A stretch of 64,000 nt of DNA, from positions 186,001 through 250,000 of the forward strand of contig JACKEV010000012.1 of NCBI GenBank assembly GCA_020632795.1. The letters run 5' to 3'. The position numbers and the translations under genes are program-made. The notes beneath the pieces are model-generated. The model had not been told where the DNA came from and searched no databases. It worked only from the letters and a program-made list of their open reading frames with translations. Shown piece by piece: positions 1 to 9,011 of the stretch. This DNA is from Alphaproteobacteria bacterium (GTDB taxonomy: Bacteria; Myxococcota_A; UBA796; CAJQPC01). Position 1 is the stretch's first letter. The number at the start of each line of letters is the position of its first letter.

Positions 1-732
1 GCCCTGGCGCTGGCCCGCGAGCACCCCGAGCGGCCCGTTGTCTTCTTCGCCCTGGGCTTCGAGACCACCGCGCCGGCCACCGCGCTCACCCTGCTCCAGG
101 CCGAGGCCGAGGGGGTGGAGAACCTGTTCGTCTTCTCCAACCACATCACCATCGTGCCGACGCTGCGGGCCCTGCTGGAGAACCCCGAGCTGCGCCTGCA
201 CGGCTTCGTGGGGCCAGGGCACGTCTCGGCGGTCATCGGGACCCGGCCCTACGCCTTCGTGGCCGAGCGGTACGGCGTGCCGCTGGTGGTCTCGGGGTTC
301 GAGCCGCTGGACCTGCTCCAGTCCATCGCGATGGTGCTCCAGCAGCGCATCGACGGGGTCGCCCGGGTGGAGAACCAGTACATCCGGGTGGTGGGGGAGG
401 GCGGCAACCCCCAGGCCCTGGCGGCGATGGCGGCGGTGTTCGAGGCCCGGCCGAGCTTCGAGTGGCGCGGCCTGGGGCTCATCCCGAGCTCGGGCCTGCA
501 GCTCACCGCGCGCTTCGCCCGCTTCGACGCCGAGCGGCGCTTCGCCGTGCCCGGCCAGCGCGCCGCCGACCCCCGGGCCTGCCAGTGCGGGCGGGTGCTC
601 ATCGGCGCGATCCAGCCCAGGGACTGCAAGGTCTTCGGCACCGCCTGCACCCCGGAGACCCCCATCGGGGCCTGCATGGTCTCCGCCGAGGGCGCCTGCG
701 CGGCGGAGTACCGGTACGGGGGGCCCCGGTGA
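1..732 (+). CDS. hypD: HypD, hydrogenase maturation scaffold protein (5' partial)
   Basis: The reading frame is open from base 1, so the N-terminus lies outside the window and about 243 C-terminal residues are present. In the family, HypD carries a [4Fe-4S] cluster and, with HypC, holds the Fe(CN)2CO unit made for the NiFe-hydrogenase active site. The family signature is visible: a GFETTAP segment near the start, GFVGPGHVS, and the C-terminal cysteine set in CQCG, RDCKVFG, CTPETPIGACM and EGAC. The stop TGA (730-732) overlaps the GTG start of hypE, so the genes are probably translationally coupled. hypC and hypF would be expected upstream. Function is secure from sequence; the missing start is a window-edge effect. 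Confidence 0.96.
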   Translation, partial: ALALAREHPERPVVFFALGFETTAPATALTLLQAEAEGVENLFVFSNHITIVPTLRALLENPELRLHGFVGPGHVSAVIGTRPYAFVAERYGVPLVVSGFEPLDLLQSIAMVLQQRIDGVARVENQYIRVVGEGGNPQALAAMAAVFEARPSFEWRGLGLIPSSGLQLTARFARFDAERRFAVPGQRAADPRACQCGRVLIGAIQPRDCKVFGTACTPETPIGACMVSAEGACAAEYRYGGPR

Positions 733-1733
733 GGGCGAAGGTCATCGACGCGGCCCATGGTGGGGGCGGGCGGGCGTCCCGGGTGTTGCTGGAGTCGGTC
801 ATCGCCCCGGCGCTGGGGACCGAGATCATCGAGGATCAAGCGCGTCTGTCGCTGGACCTCGCCGGGGGCCGGCTGGCCTTCACCACCGACAGCTACGTGG
901 TCACGCCGCTGTTCTTCCCCGGCGGGGACATCGGCGCGCTGGCGGTGAACGGCACGGTGAACGACCTCGCGGTGGGCGGGGCCCGGCCAGTGGCGCTGAG
1001 CCTGGGGCTGGTGCTGGAGGAGGGGCTGGAGGTTGACCTGCTGCGCCGGGTCCTGGAGAGCGCCGGGCGGGCGGCGCGGGCGGCGGGGGTGGCCATCGTC
1101 ACCGGGGACACCAAGGTGGTGCCGCGCGGCGCGGCGGACCGCATGTTCGTGAACACCTCGGGCGTGGGGGTCATCCCGGCCGGGGTGGACGTGAGCGCGC
1201 GGAACCTCCGACCCGGGGACGCCCTGCTGGTCAACGGGCCGCTGGGGGACCACGGCGCGGCCATCCTGGTCGCCCGGGGCGAGCTGGCCCTGGACGCCCC
1301 CATCCCCAGCGACACCTGCGCGCTGAACGGGCTCACCGAGGCCCTGCTCGCGGAGGTCGAGGTCCACGCGATGCGGGACCTCACCCGTGGCGGGCTGGCC
1401 GCCGCGCTGGACGAGCTGGCCAGAGCCAGCGGCGTGGGGGTGGTGCTGGAGGAGGCCGCCATCCCCGCCCGGCCGGCGGTGCGGGGCTTCTGCGAGGTGC
1501 TGGGGCTCGACCCGGTGCACCTGGCGAACGAGGGGCGGCTGGTGGTGGCGGTGCCCTCCGCTCAGGCTGACCGCGCGCTGGCCATCCTGCACGGTCACCC
1601 GGCGGGTCAGGGGGCCGCCATCATCGGGCATGTGCGCCATGAGCACCCCGGCGTGGTGGCGGTGACCACGGGCTTCGGGGGCGAGCGCATCCTGGACGTG
1701 CTCGTGGGCGCGCCCCTGCCGAGGATCTGCTGA
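729..1733 (+). CDS. hypE: HypE, carbamoyl-dehydratase of hydrogenase maturation
   Basis: HypE takes the carbamoyl group from HypF onto its C-terminal cysteine and dehydrates it with ATP to a thiocyanate that supplies the CN ligand of the NiFe centre. The 334-residue length is normal for the family. The N-terminal HGGGGRAS segment, the DSYVVTPLFFPGGDIG segment and the diagnostic C-terminal tetrapeptide PRIC (acceptor Cys334) are all present. The GTG at 729 is chosen because it overlaps the hypD stop and places AHGGGG close to the N-terminus, as in relatives. The stop TGA overlaps the hypA ATG at 1733. It belongs to the hypDEAB maturation operon. Confidence 0.97.
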   Translation: MRAKVIDAAHGGGGRASRVLLESVIAPALGTEIIEDQARLSLDLAGGRLAFTTDSYVVTPLFFPGGDIGALAVNGTVNDLAVGGARPVALSLGLVLEEGLEVDLLRRVLESAGRAARAAGVAIVTGDTKVVPRGAADRMFVNTSGVGVIPAGVDVSARNLRPGDALLVNGPLGDHGAAILVARGELALDAPIPSDTCALNGLTEALLAEVEVHAMRDLTRGGLAAALDELARASGVGVVLEEAAIPARPAVRGFCEVLGLDPVHLANEGRLVVAVPSAQADRALAILHGHPAGQGAAIIGHVRHEHPGVVAVTTGFGGERILDVLVGAPLPRIC

Positions 1734-2065
1734 TGCACGAGCTGGCCCTGACCCGGGAGATCGTCTCGATCGTACGGGATCACGCCCGGGGCCGGGGCGT
1801 GGCAGGGGTCACGTTGCGGGTCGGGCGGCTGTCCTGCGTGCAGGTCGACGCGCTGCGCTTCGCCCTGCTGGCCTGCGTGGACGGCACCGAGCTGGCCGAC
1901 TGTGTGTGGACCATCGAGCGGGTGCCCGGCCGCGCGCGCTGCGAGGGCTGCGCGGTCGAGCTGGATCTGGATCAGCTCGCGGTCACCTGTCCTTGCGAGC
2001 GGCAGGCGCCGCTGACCATCCTGTCGGGCGAGGAGCTGCTGGTCTCCTCGATGGAGGTGCGCTGA
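1733..2065 (+). CDS. hypA: HypA, nickel metallochaperone for hydrogenase
   Basis: HypA delivers nickel to the hydrogenase large subunit together with HypB. The protein is 110 residues and begins MHELALTR, with the nickel-binding His2-Glu3 pair of the family. The zinc site is visible as CxxC at residues 70-73 and a second pair at Cys86 and Cys88. The second pair is spaced CPC rather than the usual CPxC, a small variation that could be natural. The start overlaps the hypE stop (TGATG) and the stop overlaps the hypB start, so expression is probably coupled. Confidence 0.95.
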   Translation: MHELALTREIVSIVRDHARGRGVAGVTLRVGRLSCVQVDALRFALLACVDGTELADCVWTIERVPGRARCEGCAVELDLDQLAVTCPCERQAPLTILSGEELLVSSMEVR

Positions 2066-2775
2066 TGTGCGGGACCTGCGGCTGCGGTGGTGTGGTGCGG
2101 ATCGTGGACGCGACGTCGGTGGTGGACCTGTCCCACGAGCCCCTGGAGGCGCGGGTGCTCGGCCGCAACGACGCCCTGGCGGCGAGGAACCGGGCGCGCT
2201 TCCAGGAGCTGGGGCTCACCGTGCTCAACCTGATGAGCGGCCCGGGGGCGGGAAAGACCACCTTGCTGGTGGCGACCCTGCGGGCGATGGGGGGGCCGGT
2301 CGCGGTCATCGAGGGGGACCAGGAGACCGACCTGGACGCGGCGGCCATTCGGGCGACCGGGGCGCCGGTGGTGCAGGTGAACACCGGCACGGGCTGCCAC
2401 CTGGACGCCGACATGGTGCGCCGGGGCCTGGAGGCCCTGGACCCGCCGGCGGGGGCTACCCTGTTCATCGAGAACGTGGGCAACCTCGTCTGCCCCGCCC
2501 TGTTCGACCTGGGGGAGGCGCGGCGGGTCGTGCTCTTCTCGGTGACCGAGGGGGAGGACAAGCCCACGAAGTACCCGCACATGTTCCGGGACGGGGACCT
2601 GGTGCTCATGACCAAGGTGGACCTGCTGCCGTACCTCGACTTCGACATGGAGAGGGCGGAGGCGGCGGTGCGGGCGACGGCACGGCGGGCCGAGGTGCTG
2701 CGGGTGTCCGCGAAGACGGGGGAGGGGATGGACGGGTGGATGGCGTGGATCGCGGGTGTTGGCGGCCGGGTTTGA
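2065..2775 (+). CDS. hypB: HypB, GTPase for nickel insertion
   Basis: HypB is the SIMIBI-class GTPase that works with HypA in nickel insertion. The 236-residue protein begins with the high-affinity nickel motif (Cys2, Cys5, Cys7). It has a P-loop GPGAGKTT at 59-66, the metal-site residues Cys111-His112, the FIENVGNLVCPALFDLG segment, and a TKVD guanine-specificity motif. There is no histidine-rich N-terminal stretch of the kind seen in some rhizobial HypB. The ATG at 2065 overlaps the hypA stop and is the only start that keeps the N-terminal cysteines. It is the last gene of the operon here; the next gene is on the opposite strand. Confidence 0.97.
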   Translation: MCGTCGCGGVVRIVDATSVVDLSHEPLEARVLGRNDALAARNRARFQELGLTVLNLMSGPGAGKTTLLVATLRAMGGPVAVIEGDQETDLDAAAIRATGAPVVQVNTGTGCHLDADMVRRGLEALDPPAGATLFIENVGNLVCPALFDLGEARRVVLFSVTEGEDKPTKYPHMFRDGDLVLMTKVDLLPYLDFDMERAEAAVRATARRAEVLRVSAKTGEGMDGWMAWIAGVGGRV

Positions 2776-2815
2776 GCGAGGGATGTGGTGGGCCGCGGTC
2801 ACGCAGCCCCGTGGC

Positions 2816-4399
2816 TCAATACAACACAAAGTCCGGGTGCTGCATCAGCACCGACACGCAGCTCTCCCACGCCTCCGCCGCGCTCCCGGTCGCGTCGAAC
2901 ACCCCCTGCCAATGAGACACCAAGGCGTCCAACTCCGCCTCGCTCGGACGGCGGCTGAGCACCTTGCGGTGCAGCAGCGTGAGCTGCTCCTCCAGCACGG
3001 TCGGATCGGTGATGTCGAGGGGCGCCTCGAACAGGGACTGGCCGGCGAGGTCGCTGAGCGCCTGCTGCGCGGCATGGTCGGCGGCCGACTGGGCCAGGCG
3101 TTCCACGGAGAGCAGCATCGTGGGCGTGGTCTCCCGCGCCACGCTCGCGCTGGTGAGCCCGTCCACGCCCCCGGCCAGGGTGCGCAGGCCGCGGCCGTCG
3201 GTGTTCATCAGATCGTAGCCATCCACAGTGAACCGGAAGCCGGTCAGACCCTCGATCTGGCTGGCGATGAGCTGGGGGCTGGCCAGCTTCTGCACGCCCT
3301 CGCCGGGCCCGTCGCCGGGCTGCGCCCGGTACAGCGGCTCCTCCAGCACGGACGCCATGACCGCCCGCACGGTGAGCCCGCCGTCCAGGAAGGCCTCCCG
3401 GTGGGCGGTGAGCGCGGCGGTGTCGTCCACCGTGATGGGACGCTGGAGCATCAGCTCGAAGGTCTGCTGGGTGAAGCAGCTGACCAGGCGGGGGTCCTCG
3501 GCCATCTGGCGGCCCAGGTCGTCCAGGGTCTCGCCCGGCTGGCCGTGGTAGCCGGGGGCCACGCCGGTCAGCCAGCGCCACATGCCCTCCCGGTCGGGGT
3601 GGTAGCTGACCATCTCCTCGGGCCCGGCCTTGCCGTTGAACCAGAAGCCGGAGAGGTAGGAAGCGAAGGGGTCCAGGCTGGCGTGGCAGCTCGTGCAGCC
3701 GGGGTCGGTCTGCAGAGCCTCGCGCACGCGGTCGGCGTCGGAGAGGTCCACCGCGCGGTCGAAGCGCACGGGCTGCTCCAGGAAGTCCCGGCACATCAGG
3801 ATGCGGCTCAGCTCGTTGGCCCGCGCCCGGCTGGCGTTGCTCCACGAGGTCAGGTAGCGCCACCACAGGCCGTTGGTGGACATCACGCCCGCCGCCGGGC
3901 GGCCGTCGGTGTAGTGGGCGATCTGCCAGCCGGCGCCGCTGTAGTCGACCGGGTACGCCGCGGCCAGGTTCTCATCCACCACGGTCCAGTCGGCGCGCAC
4001 GATCTCGGTGTAGGGCAGGTCCTGCTCGGCGAGGGTGGAGAGCAGGCGCAGGGGCTCCTGGCCCACCGCCGCGCCGAACGCGGCCTCGTCCGACAGCCCG
4101 AAGGTGGCGGCCTCGTGGGGCCAGTACTCCAGCTCCGTCATGTAGATCGTGCCCCACATCGCGCGCACCCGGGCGCCGAAGCGGGGATCGGAGAGGTAGT
4201 TGCGGATCCGGCTGTCCACCGAGTCGGGGTCGGCCTCCACCGCGTCCAGCTCGGAGAGGCTGGGGCGCACCCCGCGCAGATCCAGGCTGGCCCGGGTCAG
4301 CAGCGCGGTGGGCGCCAGCGCAGGCAGCGTGGCGGCGGTCGCCCCGCTGTCGTCGGACGGCGGGGTCTTGCAGGCCAGGAGCAGCAGCAGCGTCACCAC
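2816..4399 (-). CDS. DUF1549/DUF1588-like lipoprotein with one CxxCH motif
   Basis: About 527 residues. The N-terminus is a very short hydrophobic stretch ending in a lipobox cysteine (Cys10). Residues about 30-85 (RASLDLRGVRPSLSELDA) resemble DUF1549, and a single CTSCH at 235-239 followed by LDPFA resembles the haem-like motif of DUF1588. The C-terminal segment resembles DUF1553/DUF1595. Such domains occur in large exported cytochrome-like proteins of Planctomycetes and Myxococcota whose function is unknown. GTG at 4399 is preceded by a GGGAGG ribosome site. An ATG at 4441 would give a longer, basic signal peptide and is the alternative. The start region overlaps the end of the upstream gene, so the pair is probably one transcript. 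Confidence 0.8.
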   Translation of the reverse strand: MVTLLLLLACKTPPSDDSGATAATLPALAPTALLTRASLDLRGVRPSLSELDAVEADPDSVDSRIRNYLSDPRFGARVRAMWGTIYMTELEYWPHEAATFGLSDEAAFGAAVGQEPLRLLSTLAEQDLPYTEIVRADWTVVDENLAAAYPVDYSGAGWQIAHYTDGRPAAGVMSTNGLWWRYLTSWSNASRARANELSRILMCRDFLEQPVRFDRAVDLSDADRVREALQTDPGCTSCHASLDPFASYLSGFWFNGKAGPEEMVSYHPDREGMWRWLTGVAPGYHGQPGETLDDLGRQMAEDPRLVSCFTQQTFELMLQRPITVDDTAALTAHREAFLDGGLTVRAVMASVLEEPLYRAQPGDGPGEGVQKLASPQLIASQIEGLTGFRFTVDGYDLMNTDGRGLRTLAGGVDGLTSASVARETTPTMLLSVERLAQSAADHAAQQALSDLAGQSLFEAPLDITDPTVLEEQLTLLHRKVLSRRPSEAELDALVSHWQGVFDATGSAAEAWESCVSVLMQHPDFVLY

Positions 4400-5307
4400 G
4401 GGCGGCCCTCCCAGTCGAGCAGGGGGGAGGCGTCGAGGCATGCTGTACCCAGGGCCTCGTCGTTGAAGGTCACGGTCCCGCAGCCGTCGCAGTCGGCGGC
4501 GGGCTGGGTGGGCTCCGCGGCGCCGTCGAAGGCCACCCGGTAGACCTCTCCGTCGGTGAAGCGCAGGCGCAGAGCCCCGGCCGGCTCGGTGGGGCAGTCC
4601 GCGCCGGTGGCGGCGCTGTTCAGGCGCAGTCCCTCCGCAGCCACCGCGAGCCCCGCGTCCGCCGTGGACACCCCGCCGTCCAGCCACAGCCAGCGGGCGC
4701 CCGCGCCGTCGTCCCCGGACTTGATCCAGAGGGTCGCGCTGGTGCCCCCGGCCAGCCAGGTGCCCGCGCCGCTGGCCCCGCTCCAGGCGAAGGTGCCCAC
4801 CACGTAGCCGTCGAAGCCCCGCTCGCCGTCGGCGGTGGCCTCGGTCCACACGGAGCTGCCGTTGCTGACCATCACCGCGCCGTCGGGGCCGGTGATCGTG
4901 GCGAAGATGTCCATGTCGCCGTGGCCGTGGACCTCCTCGGTCTCGACGAGGTGCAGGGACTCGGCGCGGCCGTCGTAGGACCAGCCCGTGCGCGCGGTGC
5001 ACGCCCCGCCCCAGCCGAAGCGGTGCGCGGCGGGGTGGACGTCGGGGCAGCGCTCGTCCCCGGCGTCGACGAGCTGGTCGTAGACGTCGAACAAGAGCCC
5101 CGGATCGACCGCGCGCAGGGTAACCAGCGCCTCAGGCAGCAGAGCCTCGATCTCTGCGGCGGTGCGGCTGGGGGTGCCGGGCTCCTCGCTGTAGTCCCAG
5201 GGGGTGGGGGAGATCGCGGAGTCGTCGACGTCCGGCGCGGAGTCCGGCCCGCAGCCGCCCGCCAGGGCGAGCCCCACCATCCAGGCGCGGGCGAGACAGC
5301 AGCGCAC
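4393..5307 (-). CDS. Uncharacterised secreted lipoprotein
   Basis: About 304 residues from GTG 5307. The N-terminus reads as a signal peptide (Cys-Cys and Arg in the n-region, then WMVGLALAGGC) with a probable lipidation cysteine followed by an acidic, Asp-rich linker. The rest is predicted to be mostly beta-strand with several cysteines (a CDGCG near the C-terminus) and no catalytic motif that I recognise. It ends by overlapping the start of the DUF1549-like gene (GTGA), which suggests that the two act together. An ATG further in (MVGLALAG) would leave almost no n-region, and an ATG at 5379 would give a long non-signal extension, so the start is uncertain. Confidence 0.72.
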   Translation of the reverse strand: MRCCLARAWMVGLALAGGCGPDSAPDVDDSAISPTPWDYSEEPGTPSRTAAEIEALLPEALVTLRAVDPGLLFDVYDQLVDAGDERCPDVHPAAHRFGWGGACTARTGWSYDGRAESLHLVETEEVHGHGDMDIFATITGPDGAVMVSNGSSVWTEATADGERGFDGYVVGTFAWSGASGAGTWLAGGTSATLWIKSGDDGAGARWLWLDGGVSTADAGLAVAAEGLRLNSAATGADCPTEPAGALRLRFTDGEVYRVAFDGAAEPTQPAADCDGCGTVTFNDEALGTACLDASPLLDWEGRPW

Positions 5308-5406
5308 GCCCCTAGGATGGCACAGGGGCGGGCAGGGTGGGGGACCGCTCGTCCGTGATGCCGATGCGCGCGGCGTCACGGAAGATCCCGACGACGCGCC
5401 TGCGGG

Positions 5407-6240
5407 TCAGTCGGGCCGCTTCTTCGGCGCCTTCTTCTTGCCCTTCCGCTCGGCCTTCTGCTTGGGGGGCGGCGTGGGCCTGTCGTCCAGCCGGTTGAGG
5501 CGGTCCACCAGCGCGGGGATGTCGTCGCTCTCGGCCTCCTGGGCGGCCAGGATGGCCAGCCGCATCGCGGGGCCGGGGTGGATGATGAGGCGGCCAAGGT
5601 TGCGCACGCCGCGATCGAGCAGCTCGACCACGGGCTGCTGGGTCTGCGGCTGGAGGGGCGCCAGCACGCAGGCGGTGCGCCAGGCGCTCAGGCGGGCCTT
5701 CTCGATGCTGAACACCGCGAGGCGCTCGTCGGCGCGGTGGCCGGCGCGGTCCAGCAGCGCGATGCTCGGGGAGAACTCCGCGAGCGCCTGCTGGGAGGCG
5801 TCGATCATCGACGACAGCAGCACGTTGATGCGGTCGAAGTCCCGCTGCATCGACACGATGGAGTTGCCCGGGGCGGTGCGCGCGGCGGCCGTGCCCAGGT
5901 CCAGGTTGATGTGGGCGTTCATGCCCAGCAGCAGGTGCTGCAGCGCGAGGCCCTGGGGCTCGCTGGCGAAGCGGAACGACACCTCCCAGCTCCGGGCCGG
6001 GCGCTCCCCCCGGCGCCAGGCGTCCATGGCGTCCAGGTAGAAGTTGGCGAAGGTGGTGTCGAGGCGGTTCATGCGCTCGCCGTCCTCGAACCGACCCTCC
6101 TGGATGCCCTCCCGGACCCGCAGGGTCACCTGGCGGTACAAGGCGGGGAACAGCCCGAGGCGGGTCTGCCCGATGGCGGGGTCAGCGAGCAGGGCGTCGA
6201 GGTGCGCGACGACCTCGTCGATGTCACGGGCGAGCGGCAC
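5407..6240 (-). CDS. DUF5995 family protein
   Basis: The protein is 277 residues, cytosolic in appearance, with no signal peptide. The central segment (LGMNAHINLDLG at about residues 106-117, then PGNSIVSMQRDFDRIN) matches the conserved core of DUF5995, a helical family of unknown function seen in Actinobacteria, Bacteroidetes and others. The last 25 or so residues are Lys/Arg/Pro rich and probably disordered. The ATG at 6240 is the natural start. Neighbours on the same strand are a glycosyltransferase upstream and a lipoprotein downstream, which does not reveal a role. Confidence 0.8.
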   Translation of the reverse strand: MPLARDIDEVVAHLDALLADPAIGQTRLGLFPALYRQVTLRVREGIQEGRFEDGERMNRLDTTFANFYLDAMDAWRRGERPARSWEVSFRFASEPQGLALQHLLLGMNAHINLDLGTAAARTAPGNSIVSMQRDFDRINVLLSSMIDASQQALAEFSPSIALLDRAGHRADERLAVFSIEKARLSAWRTACVLAPLQPQTQQPVVELLDRGVRNLGRLIIHPGPAMRLAILAAQEAESDDIPALVDRLNRLDDRPTPPPKQKAERKGKKKAPKKRPD

Positions 6241-6275
6241 GGCGCCTCCAGCAGATGCCGGGGCGAGTATAGCGC

Positions 6276-7361
6276 TCAGGCCGCCTTCGCGGCGCCCTGC
6301 AGCGCCTCGGCCCAGTAGCCGCGCAGGGTCGTGGAGAGCACCTCAGCGTCGAACACCTGCTCGACCCGCGCGCGCCCGGCCGCGCCCATGCGGTCCCGCA
6401 GCCCGGGGTCGGACAGCAGCTCGCCCAGCCGGCCGGCCAGGGCCTCGCGGTCGCCGGGCTCGACCATGAAGCCGGTCTCGCCCTCGACGATGGCGTCGGG
6501 GATGCCGTCGACGGTGGTGGAGACCACCGCGAGCCCGGAGGCCATGGCCTCCAGCACGCTGACGGGCTGACCCTCGGCGTAGCTGGGCAGGCAGTACAGG
6601 TCGGCCTCGGCGAAGGCCTGCATGCGGCGCTCCCCGGAGATCCAGCCGAGCACCTCGACCGAGCGCTCCAGGCCCAGGCGGGAGATGTCCGCCCGGAGGC
6701 GGTCCAGTTCGCCGTTGCCGCCGATCACCAGGCGCGCCCGGGGCAGGCGCTTGAGCACCGCGGGCCAGGCGGCGACGAGGTCGAACACGCCCTTGCGGTC
6801 GCCCACGTAGCCCATGAAGAGCACGGTGGGGCTGGCCTTGGGGCCGCGCCCGCCCGCAGGGGCGTGGAACTCGTCCACCGAGACCGGGTTGAACAGCACC
6901 CGGATGGTGGCCCGGCCGTCGGTCCACGCCGCGATCTGGCGGGCCATGTCATGGGAGACGACGTGCACCTGGGTGGCCGTGGAGTAGGCGTGCCGCACCA
7001 GCCCCGCGTGCAGGGGAGAGCGCTCCACCAGGGTCTCCAGGTGGGCGAAGTTGTTGTGCAGGATGACGGGTACGCCCAGGGCGCGGGCCTGCTCCAGATA
7101 GAACACCTTGCGATAGAAGGACATCCCGTCGGCGACGTGGATGTGGAAGAGGTCCGGGCGCCAGCCGCGCGCGAGGGTGGCGGCGAGGCGGGCCTCGCTG
7201 CGGGCCACCTGGGCGAGGCGGCGGGCGGCGCTGCCGTCGCCGACCGTGCCGAAGTAGCGCACCTCGACGTCGGCGAGGGCCTCCGACTCGATGAAGGTGC
7301 GGGCGAGGCTGGCGATTCCGCCCTTGGCGCTGAGCTTGGGGCCGATCATGGCGACGCGCAT
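6276..7361 (-). CDS. Glycosyltransferase family 4 (GT-B fold)
   Basis: 361 residues from ATG 7361 (MRVAMIGPKL). This is a retaining nucleotide-sugar glycosyltransferase of the GT4 type. The N-terminal Rossmann half has GPKLSAKGGIAS, and the C-terminal half carries FMGYVGDRKG and the donor-binding EX7E motif (Glu263 and Glu271 in EGQPVSVLEAM). The HIHVADG segment is typical of GT4 proteins that act on lipid-linked or surface glycans. Acceptor and sugar cannot be told from sequence. The longer open frame to 7460 adds an N-terminus that does not look like the family, so the internal ATG is preferred. Confidence 0.92.
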   Translation of the reverse strand: MRVAMIGPKLSAKGGIASLARTFIESEALADVEVRYFGTVGDGSAARRLAQVARSEARLAATLARGWRPDLFHIHVADGMSFYRKVFYLEQARALGVPVILHNNFAHLETLVERSPLHAGLVRHAYSTATQVHVVSHDMARQIAAWTDGRATIRVLFNPVSVDEFHAPAGGRGPKASPTVLFMGYVGDRKGVFDLVAAWPAVLKRLPRARLVIGGNGELDRLRADISRLGLERSVEVLGWISGERRMQAFAEADLYCLPSYAEGQPVSVLEAMASGLAVVSTTVDGIPDAIVEGETGFMVEPGDREALAGRLGELLSDPGLRDRMGAAGRARVEQVFDAEVLSTTLRGYWAEALQGAAKAA

Positions 7362-7502
7362 GGTTTGGGCTCTCCGAGGTCCTGGCAGCGTATCGGTGGG
7401 CGCCAGGCTTGTCCATTGGCCATCCACCGGGCAGAGGGGGGGACCCGCTCGATGGATCACCGCCCGTGCCCCGGTACGCGGGACGGGCTAGGCACAGGGC
7501 CC

Positions 7503-7748
7503 ATGCAACGCTTCATCACGCCGACCCTGTTCTTCGCCGCCGCAGGCTACGTCCACTGGTCCAACGGCCAGGACGCCGGGCAGGTGCTGCTGTTTCCGTT
7601 CATCGACCTGCTGGTCCCCTCCACGAAGGGCGACCCCCAGGCCATGGGGGAGGCCTCGGTCGGGCTGCTGGTGGCGGTCGGTGGGGTGATGCTGGCGCTG
7701 GCCCTGCTCCGGTTCATCCGGGACCGCAGCGCCCCCGAGTCCGAGTAG
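7503..7748 (+). CDS. Small two-helix membrane protein
   Basis: 81 residues from ATG 7503. Two hydrophobic segments are visible: about residues 5-17, continuing weakly to 38, and a clear transmembrane helix at about 52-68 (VGLLVAVGGVMLALALL). A basic RFIRDR follows and the end is polar. It resembles small uncharacterised inner-membrane proteins with a conserved YVHWSNGQ-like segment, but I cannot name a family. It lies 83 bases upstream of metK on the same strand and could be co-transcribed. The coding call is moderately supported by clean membrane topology and frame bias. Confidence 0.65.
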   Translation: MQRFITPTLFFAAAGYVHWSNGQDAGQVLLFPFIDLLVPSTKGDPQAMGEASVGLLVAVGGVMLALALLRFIRDRSAPESE

Positions 7749-7831
7749 CGGCCCCCGGGGTGGACTCGGGGGGGGCCACCGGATACACCCCCGAGACGCG
7801 ATCCCCACCCGCCGTTGGAGGACCCCCAGAG

Positions 7832-8992
7832 ATGGCGTTGAAGAACTACCTGTTTACGTCGGAGTCCGTCTCGGAAGGACACCCGGACAAGATGTGCGAC
7901 CAGATCTCCGACGCGGTGCTGGACGCCTTCCTCGCTCAGGATCCCCACAGCCGCGTGGCGTGCGAGACGCTGACCAAGACCGGCATGGTGGTGGTGGCGG
8001 GAGAGATCACCTCCAGCGGTCACGTCGACGTCGCCCCGCTGGTGCGCGACGTGGTCCTGGACATCGGCTACGACGACTCCGCCAAGGGCTTCGACGGCAA
8101 GACCTGCGCGGTGGTCGTCGCGGTCGAGGAGCAGAGCCCGGACATCTCCCAGGGCGTGACCGCCGGCCAGGGCCTCCACGACGAGCAGGGCGCGGGCGAC
8201 CAGGGGATGATGTTCGGCTACGCCTGCGACGAGACCGACGAGCTGATGCCGATGTCCATCCACTACAGCCACCGCCTGCTGCAGCACCTCGCCAAGGTGC
8301 GCAAGCGGGGCGACGTGGGCTGGCTTCGCCCTGACGCCAAGTCCCAGGTCACCGTGGAGTACGTCGACGGCGTGCCCCGCCGCATCGACGCGGTGGTCAT
8401 CTCCACCCAGCACGCCGCGGACGTCTCCCACAAGGAGATCAGCGCCTTCGTCCGCGACGAGGTGATCCGCAGGGTCATCCCCGCCGAGCTGCTCGACGAC
8501 CGGACCCGCTACTTCGTCAACCCCACCGGCCGCTTCGTGGTAGGCGGGCCGATGGGCGACTGCGGGCTGACCGGCCGCAAGATCATCGTCGACACCTATG
8601 GCGGCCACGGCGCCCACGGCGGCGGCGCGTTCTCCGGCAAGGACCCCTCCAAGGTGGACCGCTCGGCGGCCTACCTCGGGCGGTACGCGGCCAAGAACCT
8701 CGTCGCGGCGGGCTTCGCGAAGCGCGCGCTGGTCCAGCTCGCCTACGCCATCGGCGTGGCCGAGCCGGTCTCCATCATGGTCGACAGCTACGGCACCGGC
8801 GAGGTCTCCGACGAGCGCCTGGCCGAGTGCGTGCGGCACGTCTTCCCGACCCGGCCCGCCGAGCTGATCGCCCACCTCGACCTGCTCCGCCCGATCTACC
8901 GGTCCACGGCGGCGTATGGCCACTTCGGTCGCCCCGGGCTCACCTGGGAGGCGACCGATATGGTGGACAAGGTGAAGGACTTCCTGTCCTGA
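7832..8992 (+). CDS. metK: S-adenosylmethionine synthetase
   Basis: MetK makes SAM from methionine and ATP in the cytosol. The 386-residue length is standard. Signature motifs are present: SEGHPDKMCDQ near the N-terminus, GAGDQGMMFGYA in the middle, and the P-loop-like GGGAFSGKD. The ATG at 7832 follows a TTGGAGGA ribosome-binding site. The leader (7749-7831) is too short and lacks recognisable conserved elements of a SAM riboswitch. metH at 48.6 kb in the same window closes the methyl cycle in function, though it is not linked transcriptionally. Confidence 0.98.
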   Translation: MALKNYLFTSESVSEGHPDKMCDQISDAVLDAFLAQDPHSRVACETLTKTGMVVVAGEITSSGHVDVAPLVRDVVLDIGYDDSAKGFDGKTCAVVVAVEEQSPDISQGVTAGQGLHDEQGAGDQGMMFGYACDETDELMPMSIHYSHRLLQHLAKVRKRGDVGWLRPDAKSQVTVEYVDGVPRRIDAVVISTQHAADVSHKEISAFVRDEVIRRVIPAELLDDRTRYFVNPTGRFVVGGPMGDCGLTGRKIIVDTYGGHGAHGGGAFSGKDPSKVDRSAAYLGRYAAKNLVAAGFAKRALVQLAYAIGVAEPVSIMVDSYGTGEVSDERLAECVRHVFPTRPAELIAHLDLLRPIYRSTAAYGHFGRPGLTWEATDMVDKVKDFLS

Positions 8993-9011
8993 GCGCCCGG
9001 GCGGGGAGAGC

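Noticed and set aside
7749..7831. SAM riboswitch before metK
   Set aside because: The leader is 83 bases and no conserved core or pseudoknot pattern of a SAM riboswitch was recognisable by eye.
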